The position numbers and the translations under genes are program-made. Shown here in pieces: positions 45,266 to 58,262 of a stretch of 64,000 nt of DNA. Origin of the DNA: Diphasiastrum complanatum (lineage: Eukaryota; Streptophyta; Lycopodiopsida; Lycopodiales; Lycopodiaceae); the NCBI GenBank assembly GCA_029204225.1, contig CM055111.1, positions 41,606,815 through 41,670,814 of the forward strand. Direction: 5' to 3'. Under the pieces are notes generated by a model that made no database searches, was not told where the DNA came from, and worked only from the letters and a program-made list of their open reading frames with translations. Numbering within the stretch: the stretch's first letter is position 1; each line of letters begins with the position of its first letter.

Positions 45266-47176
45266 ATGTGCTTCCGTTGGCCCCTTCTTGATTTCTTTGC
45301 ATTTTCCTTTATTTTTGCCAAAGCTGTTCGTTAAGGGAATGACTTCTAAGCATGATTGCTAACCTCATATAGGTTTAAGGTTTTTCTTGATCTTGCAAGG
45401 AGCTACTCAGACCAGAACGCAAGATCCAACAAATGAACCTTACCTAAACAAAGTTGGAAGACAACAAGATCACTTCTGGTTCTGAAATATGTGAGTCTAT
45501 ATCACCACATTCCATATGGGTTAATGATTTTTAGCAGACGAGATCAATTTACAGCAGTGTGCATTGTAGAGAGAAACTTAGGTTGCACATATTGGTCACA
45601 GGTGCAGCATTAGGATAGAAACATCCACAAACCTCTAAAAACCTATGTACATGTATACCATAAAGATAAAATCCAGGGTTGGAACAACTTGGCTGGATTT
45701 CTTTAGTAGGTCTCCTATAGTTTGTGGGAGTTTTCTTCAAGCGTAGCATTTTTGTTCTGACACAGCTTATTTTCATAGTTTTCAGCAGGTAGCAAGATAT
45801 TTTACTTTTATTCATACGATAGTAAACAAAAATTTAGATGTTAAGGGCCAGACTGTGAAGGGTTGGAACTTGCTGTTAAGTCAGATGAGAAGTCTGTACT
45901 GTAGCACTTTCTAAAGGCCAAGTAAATGTACGAGTGACTATAGAAGGAAGAGTAAGTACTATGCAAGTTGTTTAGGTGTTATGAATTGCGTAAGACGAAG
46001 TTGGAGTTTCGCCAGTCGGTATTACGAAGAGGAGCCTGTAAGATAGTATTTAAAGTTGTTAAATCTGAAGTGGATGAGTACATCAACAACCTTGCAACGC
46101 CATTGATGCATGTTCCACACAGGTTTTCAAGACTGTTGTTGTGCTACGATCACTTATAGTTAGTCAAGAATGACGTCCAAGGGAGTTACAAATAATACAC
46201 ATGGAGAGCAATGCAAAGGCATTAATGGACAACAAGTTCATGAACATATGTAATATTCAACTCTCAATAGTGTGAACTGCAAGAACGGAGTTGCATGGAG
46301 GCATATGTGTATCTTCCCCTACAAAAGTAGAGCATCTCATAGTACTCTGTAGCACTGCAGATTGGTGACGTGATGGTATGCTGTGACCTGACATGTCAGT
46401 ACCGATACCATTACATGTAAGTCATGACTAGAATAAAACATGACAACGATGTTGTATGCGTCCCCCAAGCGTATGGAAACACTCGTTTTGAAGGCCATAC
46501 AAAATTCTCAACATTCTGTATGGAACTTTTTATTTATATAATTTGACAATGAAACCTAAAAAAGGTTAAATGTTTTGAGCATACAGATCGAGCTTAGTTC
46601 CATACAAAGCGTTTCATCGAATAAATCTGAATGGATATGTGTGTGTTCTAATGAAAATGGATACCATACCAGCATAAAACCTTGACTCGGTTCAAAATTA
46701 AAAAAGAACAATTTGCTCATGTAGCTAGTTATCATGCTAATCAATAGACTGGAAAGGTGAGATAACAGTAGCAGTGAGTGGTTAGAAACATGCAAGGTAG
46801 ATGTATAGCTCATGAATTCCACAGAAATAGCAAGAGTCAGCTCAAAGTGTACATGAGAGCCAAAGTCAACCATGAAAACCAAATATGGAATGTAGAAGCA
46901 ACAATAACTAGCTCGATAATCACAATTAGAGAGGAAGAGGACAACACTGAATAGGCTATAGCCATATACTTCAATGATTGACAATTATTAAGAAGGGATA
47001 ATGAGGAGAGAGGTTTACCCAAACAGCCCAAAATGAGTTGGGGTTTTGTAGATAATGGAGAACTAACAAATACGACGCCAACCTTGCAAAATGCATGTAA
47101 AAAACGACAAGGCGTGTCAAGGCCAAACAATTCTGTATAGGAGCACGATGAACTTGACAGAAATGCATCTTGGTCT
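45266..47176. other. Gene-free sequence
   Basis: Only short frames. The 142-codon minus-strand frame at 46984-46556 is hydrophobic and Ser-rich with no recognisable domain, so I do not call it. Confidence 0.4.
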
Positions 47177-47246
47177 CCAAGGGGGGGTTGAACCTGGGCT
47201 CAAAGGAACTTTGGATGCCAAGCTAACCAACTGAGCCAACCCTTGG
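47177..47246 (-). repeat. tRNA-like sequence, probable SINE head or tRNA pseudogene
   Basis: On the minus strand this 70-base segment begins CCAAGGG and ends CCCTTGG, a perfect 7-bp acceptor-like stem. It contains TGGCTCAGTTGG, an exact A-box, and GGTTCAACCCC, a near B-box. The anticodon and T stems do not pair, so it is not a working tRNA. Internal polymerase III promoter boxes of this kind mark tRNA-derived SINEs. Confidence 0.6.
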
Positions 47247-48076
47247 ATCCAATGAACTTGAAAGAAATGACATTTCTGGCAATAAGGCACTCAAGTGTAG
47301 TATCTGTAATTGGAATTTTGCTACAATCAAATTTTGGCAAGCTATCAACTAGGAAATGTTTGATTTGAAGCTTACCTATGCACAAAGATGCTTTTCCCAT
47401 GACCTAAAATTTCACCAACAAATTACCACCTTTTGATGAAACAAACAAACATAAATGTTTACAATTGTCTAATTTGCCATGGGCTTTTTTAGCTTGAAAT
47501 TTTAGTTGTGGCATCCACAATAATTAGCACAAATAGAATGTTTTGCATTTGCACGTAAAGGCGCTGACTAATGAAATCCTAGAAGAGCTCAGGTCCCAAA
47601 ATTTGTTCGTGTAGCATGTATATTCTCTCTTTCTTAGCTTAGCAAACCAACTCTAATCAAACAAATTGTCTATATGGTTGCAACTACCAATGTGTTGCAT
47701 ACTACTAGTGTAATTTGACAAAAGTATCCCCGATTTTACAAAAAATAGAATCACATTGTGGATCACCAGTGTCTCACAATTGCATCCCATCCGAGATCCA
47801 AGTATGAGAACTCAATTAGCAAGCTACAAAGTAGCAAAATGTTCAAATGATGTGGGCCTGTATATCATAAAGACATGCAATTTCTACATAGTCTTTTTTG
47901 TTGATGACCTGTTTAATGTTAGCCGCCTATAGATCAAACACACAACATAATGCATGGCTTTTGTGTAGCACATAGCTACCTTGGCACGTGCTGGACTTTA
48001 ATTTTGCAAACAAGACTCCAGCTACAATGGAAAATCAATGAAGTGAATAGCGAGAGCTTTCGAGATACATTGTCCA
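47247..48076. other. Gene-free sequence
   Basis: No coding sequence or repeat identified. Confidence 0.45.
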
Positions 48077-48560
48077 TCACTCTATTAACTTACAATAGTC
48101 CTTCAAGCAAGGAGTTGAATGCATGAAGCAAAGTTGGTTGTTTAGATCGGGATGATCTATATTGTGACCCCCTATTGAAGAAGAGTCATCTGCAAATTTC
48201 ATTACCGATGGACGAGGGAATCCCAACTGGGCCTGGAAGGAAATAAATTCCTCATCAGATGGCAAACTTAGTCCATGATCACGAACATTTGCCAAAGCCA
48301 TTGACGAACATTCCTAACCAGTAAGAATACCTTCTTCATCATCATAGTCAATGCCCAACACCAAGTCTTCGGTTTCAAAATCAACAATGTCAGAGAACTC
48401 AGAAATGGTTCTTGACAATAGACAAAGAACCTCATCCTCTCGATAATTGGAAAAAACACATAGATCTACAATTGTAATATATACATCTTCGATTATATAA
48501 TATTTCGGCAAATCAAAAAAGCATTTGGACTGTACATCAGCATTTTTTTCTCAATATTGG
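48077..48560 (-). pseudogene. Unidentified reading frame with one stop
   Basis: The minus strand stays open in one frame from about 48560 to 48077, except for a single stop near 48316, giving about 155 codons. The first part is acidic (YREDEVLCLLSR, a DFETEDLVLGIDYDDEEG stretch). The second reads RDHGLSLPSDEEFISF and LGFPRPSVMKFADDSSS. Amino-acid use looks protein-like rather than random. I recognise no domain. It may be a dead exon or part of an unknown element. Confidence 0.35.
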
Positions 48561-49599
48561 CCCCTTGAGGTGCCGGCTCAACATTTGGTATCAGATTTGA
48601 CTAGTCTGTAGGTGAGGCTAGCCTTTCGTCAAGACCCTGGGTAGGGGACATTGACTCGGAGAGCTGAGTGGTTTGTTGGCAATGCTAGCTTTTTGTCAAG
48701 ACCTTCAAATAGGAGACATTGGCGTTGAAAGTTGTTATGCATTGTGCTATTGGGAAAGTGTAACCATGAGTAGACTCAATATCGAGCTAGTTAATAGATA
48801 ATGGCTAGTGAGCCATGCTGTCCAAAGGGGTTTAAGCAAGGTTAGACCTTCAAGGTTGGGAGGCCATCACAGTGTGCTACTTGAAAGGGTGTGAGTTATT
48901 TGGCTGTGGGGCTGTTGTGGCTGTACAATCGTCTGTACGAAGGTTGATGAGGCAATGTGCTGCCTAGTTAGGTGGAACCATGGTTCAAACCTTGGCAGTG
49001 TAGATTGGATATTGGTTTTTTAATCGTTTGTATAAGAGACCGACAAGTCAATGTGCTGCCAAATTAGTGTCAGGGCAGCTACTCATTTGAGTGTTATGGG
49101 ATACTTGGGTGTTGCAGGAACAGGCCTTGGAATTGAGTAGCGTGTAGGCAGGTCCTCTTCTCTTGCTGCAGGCCTTGGTGCTCAGGACAAAGATGTGATT
49201 GATCAATTGAGGCAAACCAAGAAAACCTAGTTCACCTTGGAAGATTCAACATGTTGAGCCTGTTGTGGTTATTTTAAGTGGCCAATAGTCTTGGCATGAA
49301 CATAAATTCAAGAGATTTGAAAGCTAGTCTTCAATCAAGGGCAATCAAGGTGCCAGAAAAGTAAAGGAGCTGGTGCTTTGAAAGGCAAAGTGTTGTATTG
49401 GCATCTTATTGTGCAAGGGGGCTAACACCAATCCTTTTCTCCAAGTGCAACTTTGCTCAAAATAAATATGCAACTCATGAATATGTATGCTATGTAGTAT
49501 GTGCCTTAAAGCCATGGGAGCATCACCTATGAATTTCTTATGGAAATGCGATTTTTATTCATTGTTTAGGACTTGTTATATGAGATAAGAAGGGCTCAA
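48561..49599. other. Non-coding, with short internal repeats
   Basis: GCTAGCYTTTYGTCAAGACC occurs near 48618 and 48683. Related GTCTGTACGAAGG/GTTTGTATAAGAG segments occur near 48930 and 49030. The origin is unknown, possibly part of the gypsy element that follows. Confidence 0.4.
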
Positions 49600-50652
49600 T
49601 AGGCTGATCTGATGTAAGAAAGTGTGGCAAAAGGTAAGTTATGATCATGTTCATTACCTTCTCTAGAAGGGAGATGGGAAAGTATTTCGATGGACTTTAC
49701 TGCACTCTTGCCTTGTTCGTAGCAACAACATGATGCTCTTTTGCTTGTGGTTGACAGACTCACAAAAATGGCTCTTTTATCTTAACTTATAAAAAGGTAG
49801 GTAAACTTGCTATAGTTGATTTTTTCATTCAACATGTATTTAGACTTCATGGTTTGCTTAAGCAATGGCTTTGGTGATGTCATTTTTGATAGGTTAGAGG
49901 TGCAATTGGGAATGAATACTGTTATTATCCTGAAATGGTGGAATAATTCAAAGAGTTAACCAAACTTTCAAAGACCTGCTTAGGGCATATTTTAGTGCTG
50001 AGCAAGCAAATGAGAGTGATAGATGGTTGCCAGTGTTCGAGTTTGCATATAGCGATAAAAGGAATGTATGTACAAAAAATCAGTTCTTTCAAGATTAAGC
50101 ATGGATTTAGGATAGTTACCGGTTACAATAGGCATGCCTCAGATTGTTGTCATTGCTGTTTAATTTCTAACTTAGTGAATGAAACGCTTGAGCTAGCAAA
50201 GGAAAATGTGAGTGCAATGGATCGGGCTAAGATGTATGTTGATAAGAATCGCACACCAAGGGAGTTCGAGGATGGGGACACGATGCCTCTCCAAATTTTT
50301 AGGACTCGACTTCTCTAAAGACATGAATTATTACAAGTTATCTCCTTGTTATTGTGGATTCTAAAAATTGTCAAGAAGATAAGTGGTTTTGCTTTTAAAT
50401 TAGTGTTACCTTAGAATTGTGTACTGCATCATGTTTTTCATGTTACATCTTAAAGAGGGTTTTACATGATGGAGACAATCTTGTATGGTCTAGCAAGAAT
50501 TTTGGACGAGACATAGATGATTGCTTCATTGTTTGCTTTATCATTACTTAGTTGCATGGCACAACGGACCTCTTAGTGATGCTACCTGGGAGACTGCGCA
50601 TAGCTTGCATGCACAATACCCACAATATGCTATCGAGAATGTTTTTCTTTGA
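49600..50652 (+). pseudogene. Ty3/gypsy integrase and chromodomain-type tail, decayed
   Basis: Blocks appear in changing frames: WLPVFEFAYSDKRN near 50024, an open frame with LELAKENVSAMDRAKMYVDK and NRTPREFEDGDTM (about 50185-50285), then IVKKISGFAFKL and VLHHVFHVTS (50360-50450). It ends with a DATWETAHSLHAQYPQYAIE stretch (50578-50640). The order integrase tail, GPF-like region, VFHVS and ATWE is that of chromovirus-type gypsy elements. Many stops show it is dead. Confidence 0.8.
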
Positions 50653-50660
50653 GGAGGAGA

Positions 50661-52200
50661 TGTCATATTCTTCTATATCCTTGTCCCTATATAAAAATAT
50701 GAAAGGTATGTTATTTTAAGAAAAATTATTGCAAATATGCAAACATAACCAAGATGTGAAATCTTTAATTATATGGAAATAGCCTAGAACACCTATGATT
50801 GTAATTCTATCAACATGAAGATACGTCAAGATTTTCTTTTGTACATTTATAAGAAAACCAATGTATCGAGCTAACTTAACACAATGTTGAATGCTCCAAA
50901 ACACACTAATTTGTTATAGGTCATTCAAAAATATGTAGTGAAAAAAGTAGGTTTCTATGGTATTTTGAATAAAGTCTATACAATGCTCAAAAGTGGTTCA
51001 TAAAAATCACAAGGGGTTTGGACTGTAGCATTGACTAGTAGTCTATAATATATATCAAATGTCAAAACTTGAAAGTTAAATTTAAAAAATGGAAGAAAAA
51101 GACTTGTGTTGATCAAAAATGAATTTTGCAAATTGAAGGTTCAAATCTGGAATTTTTTGACTAAGTACTGATCGTGGTCCTTTCCTTCCATAGTAAGTAA
51201 TAAGCTCTTTTTTTAAATTTATGTTATTGTGTCACTAGCCTAGAGAATCAATTCCATTATTATTATTAGTATTTTCATTTTTTTAAAGTTTTCCATTTTA
51301 TTCAATGTAGTTATTTTGATACCTTTGTTTAAAGAAACTGGAAACATGCTTTCAAAGTTTAGACTCTTTGACTTTGTGAACAAATCTTGTTCTACCTAGA
51401 GTTATAACCATTGGACATAGAGTGAAATCAGCTTGATCATCACACATCATGATTGATGGTTTGGATGTGAGGCGAAGACACAAGAATTTGTGTTGGATGC
51501 AGTTGATGATCCTAAGAACCCATGTTGGGTACATATAATTAACCGTAAAATTCACTAATGACAGACTATTCGTCAAAAATTTGGGCCTAGGTCATAATTA
51601 TGGTCCGTGATACCCATATTGCATGTATTCACAAAAAAGTGTTTTTTTTGGCGAATGGTAATTCATCGATGCAACTATGAATATGTATAACTGTAAAAAA
51701 TTTCTTTTATTTCTTGTCTTTTCTCTACATGACAAATTTTTGCTTCTTTGAGTGAGTTTTATCATCTGCCAATTATTTTCTGGAATTTGATTGGAACTTT
51801 GAGCAATATCCTTTTGTAATGATTCTGGAAATCAACACTATTTTGGCCAACCTAACCCATACATGAACTCATATGGCATCCATTTCCAAATTCTAATGCA
51901 CATCATCTACTGCCCAAGTCACTAATAACTTATAAGACACCCCCAAATGATCATCATCACATCAATCATTGAAAGCTAAGTATAAATGGCCAAACTAAAA
52001 TTTCTAAAAAGTAGAATAAAAAGGCTTGTTGTTTCCACTCCCAATCTCTATGCTCAGTTGTCATATTAGTTAATTTGTTGATAAAAACTTGAGTCAAGGA
52101 CTCTGTAATTGGCAGATACTTGAGTCAAAAACTCTGTAATCTTATGTACTTGCTAATAAAGGTTCTCCTTAAGATTGCATAAGAGATCTCTTATTGAAAA
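50661..52200 (+). repeat. 3' LTR of the gypsy remnant, right end unknown
   Basis: A purine tract GAGGAGGAGA (50651-50660) directly precedes TGTCATATTC, a canonical LTR start. No other copy is present in the window. The right edge is a guess and the true LTR may be much shorter. Confidence 0.45.
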
Positions 52201-55063
52201 CTGCTCTTTTGATTAAGCTGTTTCCTTAAGTTTGTTGTTCTATATACCTATACTTCCATAAAGAGCTAGCAACAAGATTCACTAATGTCAAATAAGCACC
52301 CTTTTTAATTCTAAAGCATACTGGCAACCGCCGTGCTCAATTTTGTGATCAATCATGAACTGACAAAGTGAAAAAAGAGAATAAAATCATTCACCAGTCG
52401 AATGTTCTGATTGCATAAGCTTTGGTCTAGTGTGCTGGAGTCTACCATTCATCGCTAGAGAAGTGGCGAAACACAGTCCGTTCATAATACAAAACTACAA
52501 ATTGGAAATTTTTCTATGAAAAATTTAATTTCCTACATTTCCAAACACATATAGACCTACATTTCCAATCATGCAATTTTATAGCACATTGCATCATCTC
52601 TAGTTCACTCTATATATTTCGAATGCTGATTTTGGTTGGAACTTGGAACTTAGAAGAATGGTAGACTTTTCCATAAGAAAAGCTGATGAAGATTGAAATC
52701 AATTTGAGGCTTTATCTTTTTTCAGCACATGCTGTTCAAAAGAATTGTCTGAATACATGCGGTCAAATCAGTATCAATGCAATGTATTTTTGGAATATTA
52801 AAAAACTGTGGAGAGCCATTCTTCATCTTAAGTCGCTTCTCATGATAAACTTTCTGTTTGGTATAAAATGCAGATCTAGCTCTTTTTGACGAAAGCTGTC
52901 AAGCATCAAAGGAAGGTGATCACTTTCAGCTCATGAAGCAATACTTCTTAATTATCAGTTAAGCATTTAGGTTTAGGTTTCTCTGATAGGTGGTAGCCTT
53001 TTTGAGTCATGGATTTGTCTATTCACCATGCAATCTATGAGATCTATTCTGGGTGCATAGAGACTGATTCCTATTCTAGGGTGTGTAAGACAAACTCATA
53101 ATTCGATTGTAAAACTTTTTAAGCTGATCTGCTGTTATACAAGGGCATGGTAGGATGTAGACCTTACATGCATGCTAGCCAACAAATTCTTTATATCAAA
53201 TCATATAAAGTCTAAAATAAAAAGCCTCTAAAAAAAATATTTAGTGCCAGCTACGAAAAATATTTGGCTCCATATATGTAAGCACTTTTGAAATATTCCA
53301 AAATCTTCTCCACATTATGGATAGCAGCAACTCACCGCAGTTAGATAGCTTTTTATGTCTGCCTGATTGTTTTGGGTCTGCATTGTGACTTGCTATTACG
53401 TTGATGATTTTGAGCATGGATTGGAACAAAAATTCTGTTTAAAGACAAGGGAGTTTGCTATTGACAAGAAAAAGATTTGCTCTTGTCAACCTGAATCTCT
53501 AATCAGCAAATTCAGTCACTTGTTAACATGGATTGTTAATGCCACCACATAATGTGGAACCCTGTCATAGAAATGTGTACATGCATAAAAATCTACAGAT
53601 TTCTTCGACTATCCAACTAGCTAGCTTTACATGTGTGATGTGTCTTTCAATTTGGTCACCTCAAGTTCATTATAGCTCAGCTACAAAGTATGAATTTCTT
53701 TTAGCCAAGCCTTCCATTGGACTAACCGACTCTTCAACTATGTTTCAATTCCAAGCACAAACCTAACATGTCTTTTTAGCAGTAAACCTTGGTTGCCAAA
53801 ATTCATTCAAGCCAATCATGAACTCTTTAGCAATGGATTTCAAAGAAGTGAGGAGCTGTATGTTGTCAAATTTGAACATTAGCATATGTGAATATCTCGA
53901 TGATGTAACAGTATTATCACTTAAAGTGACAATTCTTTATCCTTTACAGGAATTGGTAAATTCATGGTGCCAAGGGTGGAAAACATTGTGCTCCAACAGA
54001 TTGACTGTAGGATTGGTGCATACTTTGCTCAATTGGTAGAAAGTAGCTGATGCTTTGGAAAAAACCTGTGATGGGCGACATTACTGGTGCCCAAATGCTC
54101 GAATGCAGACCAAAAGGAATGAGTTCTGAATTGAATCGTTAATTAAAAAATGATGGACATTCTCTATCGCAAGCACGAATCGCCGCAACTAATAGGAGGA
54201 ATTCCCCCTTAAATTTATCATTGCCTTTCCAGTTAAAAAATATTCCTAGTGTGACTCGTCTTTTCCATCTGATGGAACTTTTTTCCTAGTAACTACCCTT
54301 TTGCTTGCAGGAAAATGTAGTCTTGCTGCTAATGGTCTGGGGGCACGTTGACGCCTCTCAAACCCACGTACACATACGTAGCCTGTAGCAAACTTTCAAA
54401 ACAGATATTAGAAACTTCTTGTGAATAGGTGATAGACTATATCAAGACAGTATGTGGTTATGGCTAATGTTTAAAATCAGCTAGCTATCTAATTTTCATA
54501 TGCCAAAACTGGAGAGCTTGCTAGGAAACGTATGCAGGATACTTTTCTGGCTGTCTCTGACTGTTTTTGAATCGGTCTTGTTTGGCCATTCGGTTGTGCT
54601 TAACCTTCAGTTTTATACCTGAAATATGTACTTGTTTGCAGCAGACAAGGGATATTCGCAGAAGAGTAGGATTCACTTGCTCTTAAAATTTTTTAAACAA
54701 GATATGTGATTGACACTGTGCTAGTTTTAGACATGCAATCAGGGCAATGATTGGGCCAAAAGTAGCTAGAAAATGCACCCGATAAAATCTGGTTCAGGAC
54801 TGTGAGAAAAAGTATTTACAAATCTTGATGAATGAGGTGAAAGGAGCTCCAAATATGGTTAATCAGCCCCCAAAATTAACATTTTTCTTGTTCAAAATCT
54901 TGAGAAAGTGTATTAACAAATTTTCAAGCTGAAAGAAACATGCTTGTTCCATTCTAATAGAAGAAGGTGAATGTGGCAGTACAAGGGGAAGGGCTACACG
55001 TTTTATTTCCTTGTGCTCTTCACTCACAGTTTTAAATTGATAAGTAGCAATGGGTACCAATGT
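52201..55063. other. Gene-free sequence
   Basis: Only short frames without recognisable domains. No RNA genes seen. Confidence 0.5.
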
Positions 55064-55229
55064 GAGAGAGAGAAAGAAAGAAAAGAAGCTTCATCAATGT
55101 GTTTTCCATTCCAAAAGGCATCTAAGACGAAAAACAGTACATGTCAAGTGTGTAATATTAGTGGGAGTGTACGAAACGTCTCCGAAACAGTAAAGAAAAG
55201 AAAAAATGCATATAGATCTAAAGTGATAA

Positions 55230-55230
<1 letters not shown>
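55064..55230 (-). mobile_element. 5'-truncated LINE 3' tail
   Basis: It is homologous to 56165-56298: (GAGA)(GAAA)n, GAAGCTTCAT, GGCATMTAAGACRAA, ACATSTCAAGTGTGTA, then a GTCTCYGAAA block. On the minus strand it would be a LINE 3' UTR ending in a (TTTC)n(TC)n tail. No RT is attached. Confidence 0.6.

Positions 55231-55232
<2 letters not shown>

Positions 55233-55319
<87 letters not shown>
55233..55319. repeat. (GA)n microsatellite, 87 bp
   Basis: Perfect dinucleotide tract next to a truncated LINE tail. Confidence 0.97.
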
Positions 55320-55320
<1 letters not shown>

Positions 55321-55329
55321 ACCTTTCCA

Positions 55330-56160
55330 AAAACAAGCTTTAATCTCCTCTGTTGTGAGACCTGGTTCAAGCACACAATATGATTGATATCATGATGTGA
55401 CAATGTAAAAGCATGTACAGAACCAGGAACTGAAACTACAATCAGGCCATATTGGTTAGGAAAGTCCTTGAATTCATCGTTACCATAAATTTTTGTCAAG
55501 TCACATTTAATACTTGATGATGATTACGATTGGTACTGTGTGATATTCTAATTTCCAATCTTTTTCCCAAGGAATGAGGACTAGTTGTAGTGAACTTTGA
55601 AGTATGTAGCAACAAAAGAACTGCATTCTTGCTACGACTTTGCAAGACCAATTCATGTCTTCTCTGGCTATGCCAACTAGCTTTCATGAAGCAACCGATT
55701 AAGCACCTTCTCCTAGCTCAAACGCTGTTCATATCAGAAACTGGGAATCTGTCATATGTCAGCCTTCTTCCTGCAGGCACTAGTGCTGCTATGCCTCCCA
55801 CTCTCATTATGATGAACCTTATCATTCAAATCTGCTTGAGAATGGTATGCTAGAGAAGGGCCAGTTTTGAATGAAACATCTTAACAGGTGGGACCAGTGA
55901 TGTGCTGACACTTCAACAAATTTATCAATGACCAAATTTCTCACAACTAGCTGAAAGGTCTATTTTAATGTGCAGTTGGCTTTCCATGACAAAAGTTTTT
56001 CCCAAAAAAATCAGAATGGAGATCACATGAGGAAAAACAGGTTTTGCTGGAGCAGTGTTTACTGCAGTAATGCATTTTGATCTTTGGCCTTTTTTCAGCA
56101 ACTAATTTTGACTTGATTTCATTCTCTTTCCAACTTCTTTTGAGTTGTAATGTCTTCGGA
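55330..56160. other. Gene-free sequence
   Basis: No coding sequence or recognised repeat. Confidence 0.45.
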
Positions 56161-56164
56161 AATC

Positions 56165-57960
56165 TAGAGAGAGAGAAAGAAAGAAAGCTTCATTATTGTC
56201 TTTTAAATGCCAACAGGCATATAAGACAAATAAGTACATCTCAAGTGTGTAGAAATAAGGGAGGATATAAAATGTCTCTGAAATAACAGATAAAAGACTA
56301 AGACTAGCACTAAATCTACTCTGAAAACAACGAGTAAAGCAACATATGATGAAGCTCTCAGGTGAGACAAGTAAGGTAGGCTGTGATGAGAGAACTCGAT
56401 GATAATGACATAGGCGGAACTGTCGCAGTAGAGCTGGATCTGGATCTCTGACGTCGACCCCGACAAGAACCTTGAACATGAGTGTGAGTAACTCTGACAG
56501 GATGACAAGATGTACAATGTCGCTGATGTCGATGACGATTATGATTGACTGAATCCTCATCAGACTTTGACTCTAAGCGACGTCTCCTCGAAGTCGTCTG
56601 TAATCTGAGGCTGAAGTCTAGACGCAGTAGACTGGAGCAAATTCCTCTGAAGCAGGAACATCTTATGAAGCATAACATAAGGGCGACACATCTAGGATCC
56701 TCATAGGAGACGAGAGAGTGTAAAGAGAGTGAATCTTTGAAAAGGCAGTAGAATCTACCACGAATCTCATAGTATGTTGGAGATTTGAAAATAAAATGCT
56801 CCTCAGACTCAACCTCTCCCAAAGAACACATATGGCATATCCTGTCAGTGTGATGTGAGAAATGCGGGGCCATCCAATCTCGATAGCCAATTGTCCCAAA
56901 GTGAATTGCATACAATGAGATAAACCACAATCCAGATAATGTGGTAGGAGGGGACGACATGATGGATCTAGTTCCAGAAAATAAAAACGATAAAATCAGG
57001 CTTAATGCCCAATTGACTCTGCATGTACAATGGACATACGAACGATAGATAGATCGCCTGATTTACTCATGAGAACCTGACGGACAGCCTAAAGTAGATA
57101 TATTAAATCTGCCAAGAACATGATCAGCCTGAGAAAACTATGAGAGATGAAAACCCTGACTATGGAGTTGCATCGAAGAAGTGACTGCTAAATGAGAATA
57201 TTTGTTTGGAGGAGAAGCAACAAACCACTCTGGATATATATAATAAGCTAGAAGAGGGCATCAACCAATAAGGAAGAAATAACAAACTCCGCAACGATAA
57301 TGTAATGTGGAAGTAAGGGCTTAGCTTGAATCGTACAAGAAAGCTTTGTAACCTGAAGCCTGGAAATGCTAGCCTACTCAGTGTCGGAAAGGAGTGTGCA
57401 CCAAACCTCAGTAGTATATAAATCAGTAGGAGTGACCAAAGTGTCGAAAAGATGACACTTACTAAGCATCATGAATAAATCGCCTCAAGCAAAATCTCTC
57501 AAGTTGTACCGGGGAAGCCAGGGAAGCACAACCCTTCACACGACGAGTCGAAATGTCTCCATAATCAAACTCAAAAATAAACTAGATTAGTTTAGCTTGA
57601 TCAAGGAAACTAGTCTTTGATCACTTAAATGAAACCCTAATGAACTTTGAATGCAATCTTTGTGTAACTGAAATGATTCAATGATACACTAATTAGTACA
57701 ATGAGCAATGCATATAAGAGATGCACGATTAATGAAACCTCAAATGTATTGATGAGATCCTGGTAGCTCTGAGATAGCCATTGCTATATGTTGGTGTATT
57801 GTTGTCATCCAATACGGTTCAAATGATTTCATAATAGAGATGTTCGATAAAGAATCACTAAATGACCCAAAATTGGACCGCACTCCTCTTGAAACTCTTG
57901 GCAAACTAGGGAACTGAATTGCTCTTGAAAACGCCTTCAATTTGATACCCATATTAGCAC
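56165..57960 (-). pseudogene. LINE copy B: RT C-terminal region and 3' tail
   Basis: On the minus strand, a frame from 56960 to 56358 (200 codons) starts with a GLWFISLYAIHFGTIGYRDW stretch. It has the zinc-finger-like end of plant LINE polyproteins, ICHMCSLGEVESEEHFIF, where a later Cys is replaced by Ser (FKSPTYYEIR). It ends in an Arg/Ser/His-rich tail. Decayed RT sequence in other frames precedes it up to about 57960 and aligns with copy A. The 3' UTR ends at about 56165 in a (TTTC)n(TC)n tail. In intact LINEs the ORF copies RNA at a nicked target. Confidence 0.75.
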
Positions 57961-58112
57961 GTTAAAAAAAAAAGAATTTGCGTTCCGAGAAATCTTAATG
58001 GGAAATTCCGGATCACATTTCAGGACATGGGCTGCATCTATGGTATGTGGTATTAGTGGATTATATCAAACTTCTCTGAAACAATAACAAAAAAAACATA
58101 TCTAACTATTAT

Positions 58113-58262
58113 AATTTGAGTTGAATTGAGTGAGATATGCAAAAATATAGCTGCTACTAAATGTCAAAAAGGAGACATAGCACTATCATTTGAGCTGAAT
58201 TGAGTGAGATATGCAGAAATATAGCTGCCACTAAATGTCAAAAAGGAGATATAGCACTATCA
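58113..58262. repeat. Tandem duplication, 2 x 74 bp
   Basis: GAATTGAGTGAGATATGCAR and CTAAATGTCAAAAAGGAGA recur with a 74-bp period, near the 3' end of LINE copy A. Confidence 0.9.

Noticed and set aside
46556-46984. 142-codon hydrophobic minus-strand ORF
   Set aside because: Composition follows from A/T-rich, Ser/Leu/Tyr-biased codons. No domain, neighbour or repeat supports it.
48950-49010. Second tRNA-like unit (ATGGTTCAAACCTTGG looks like a B-box)
   Set aside because: No matching A-box or acceptor stem at the right distance.
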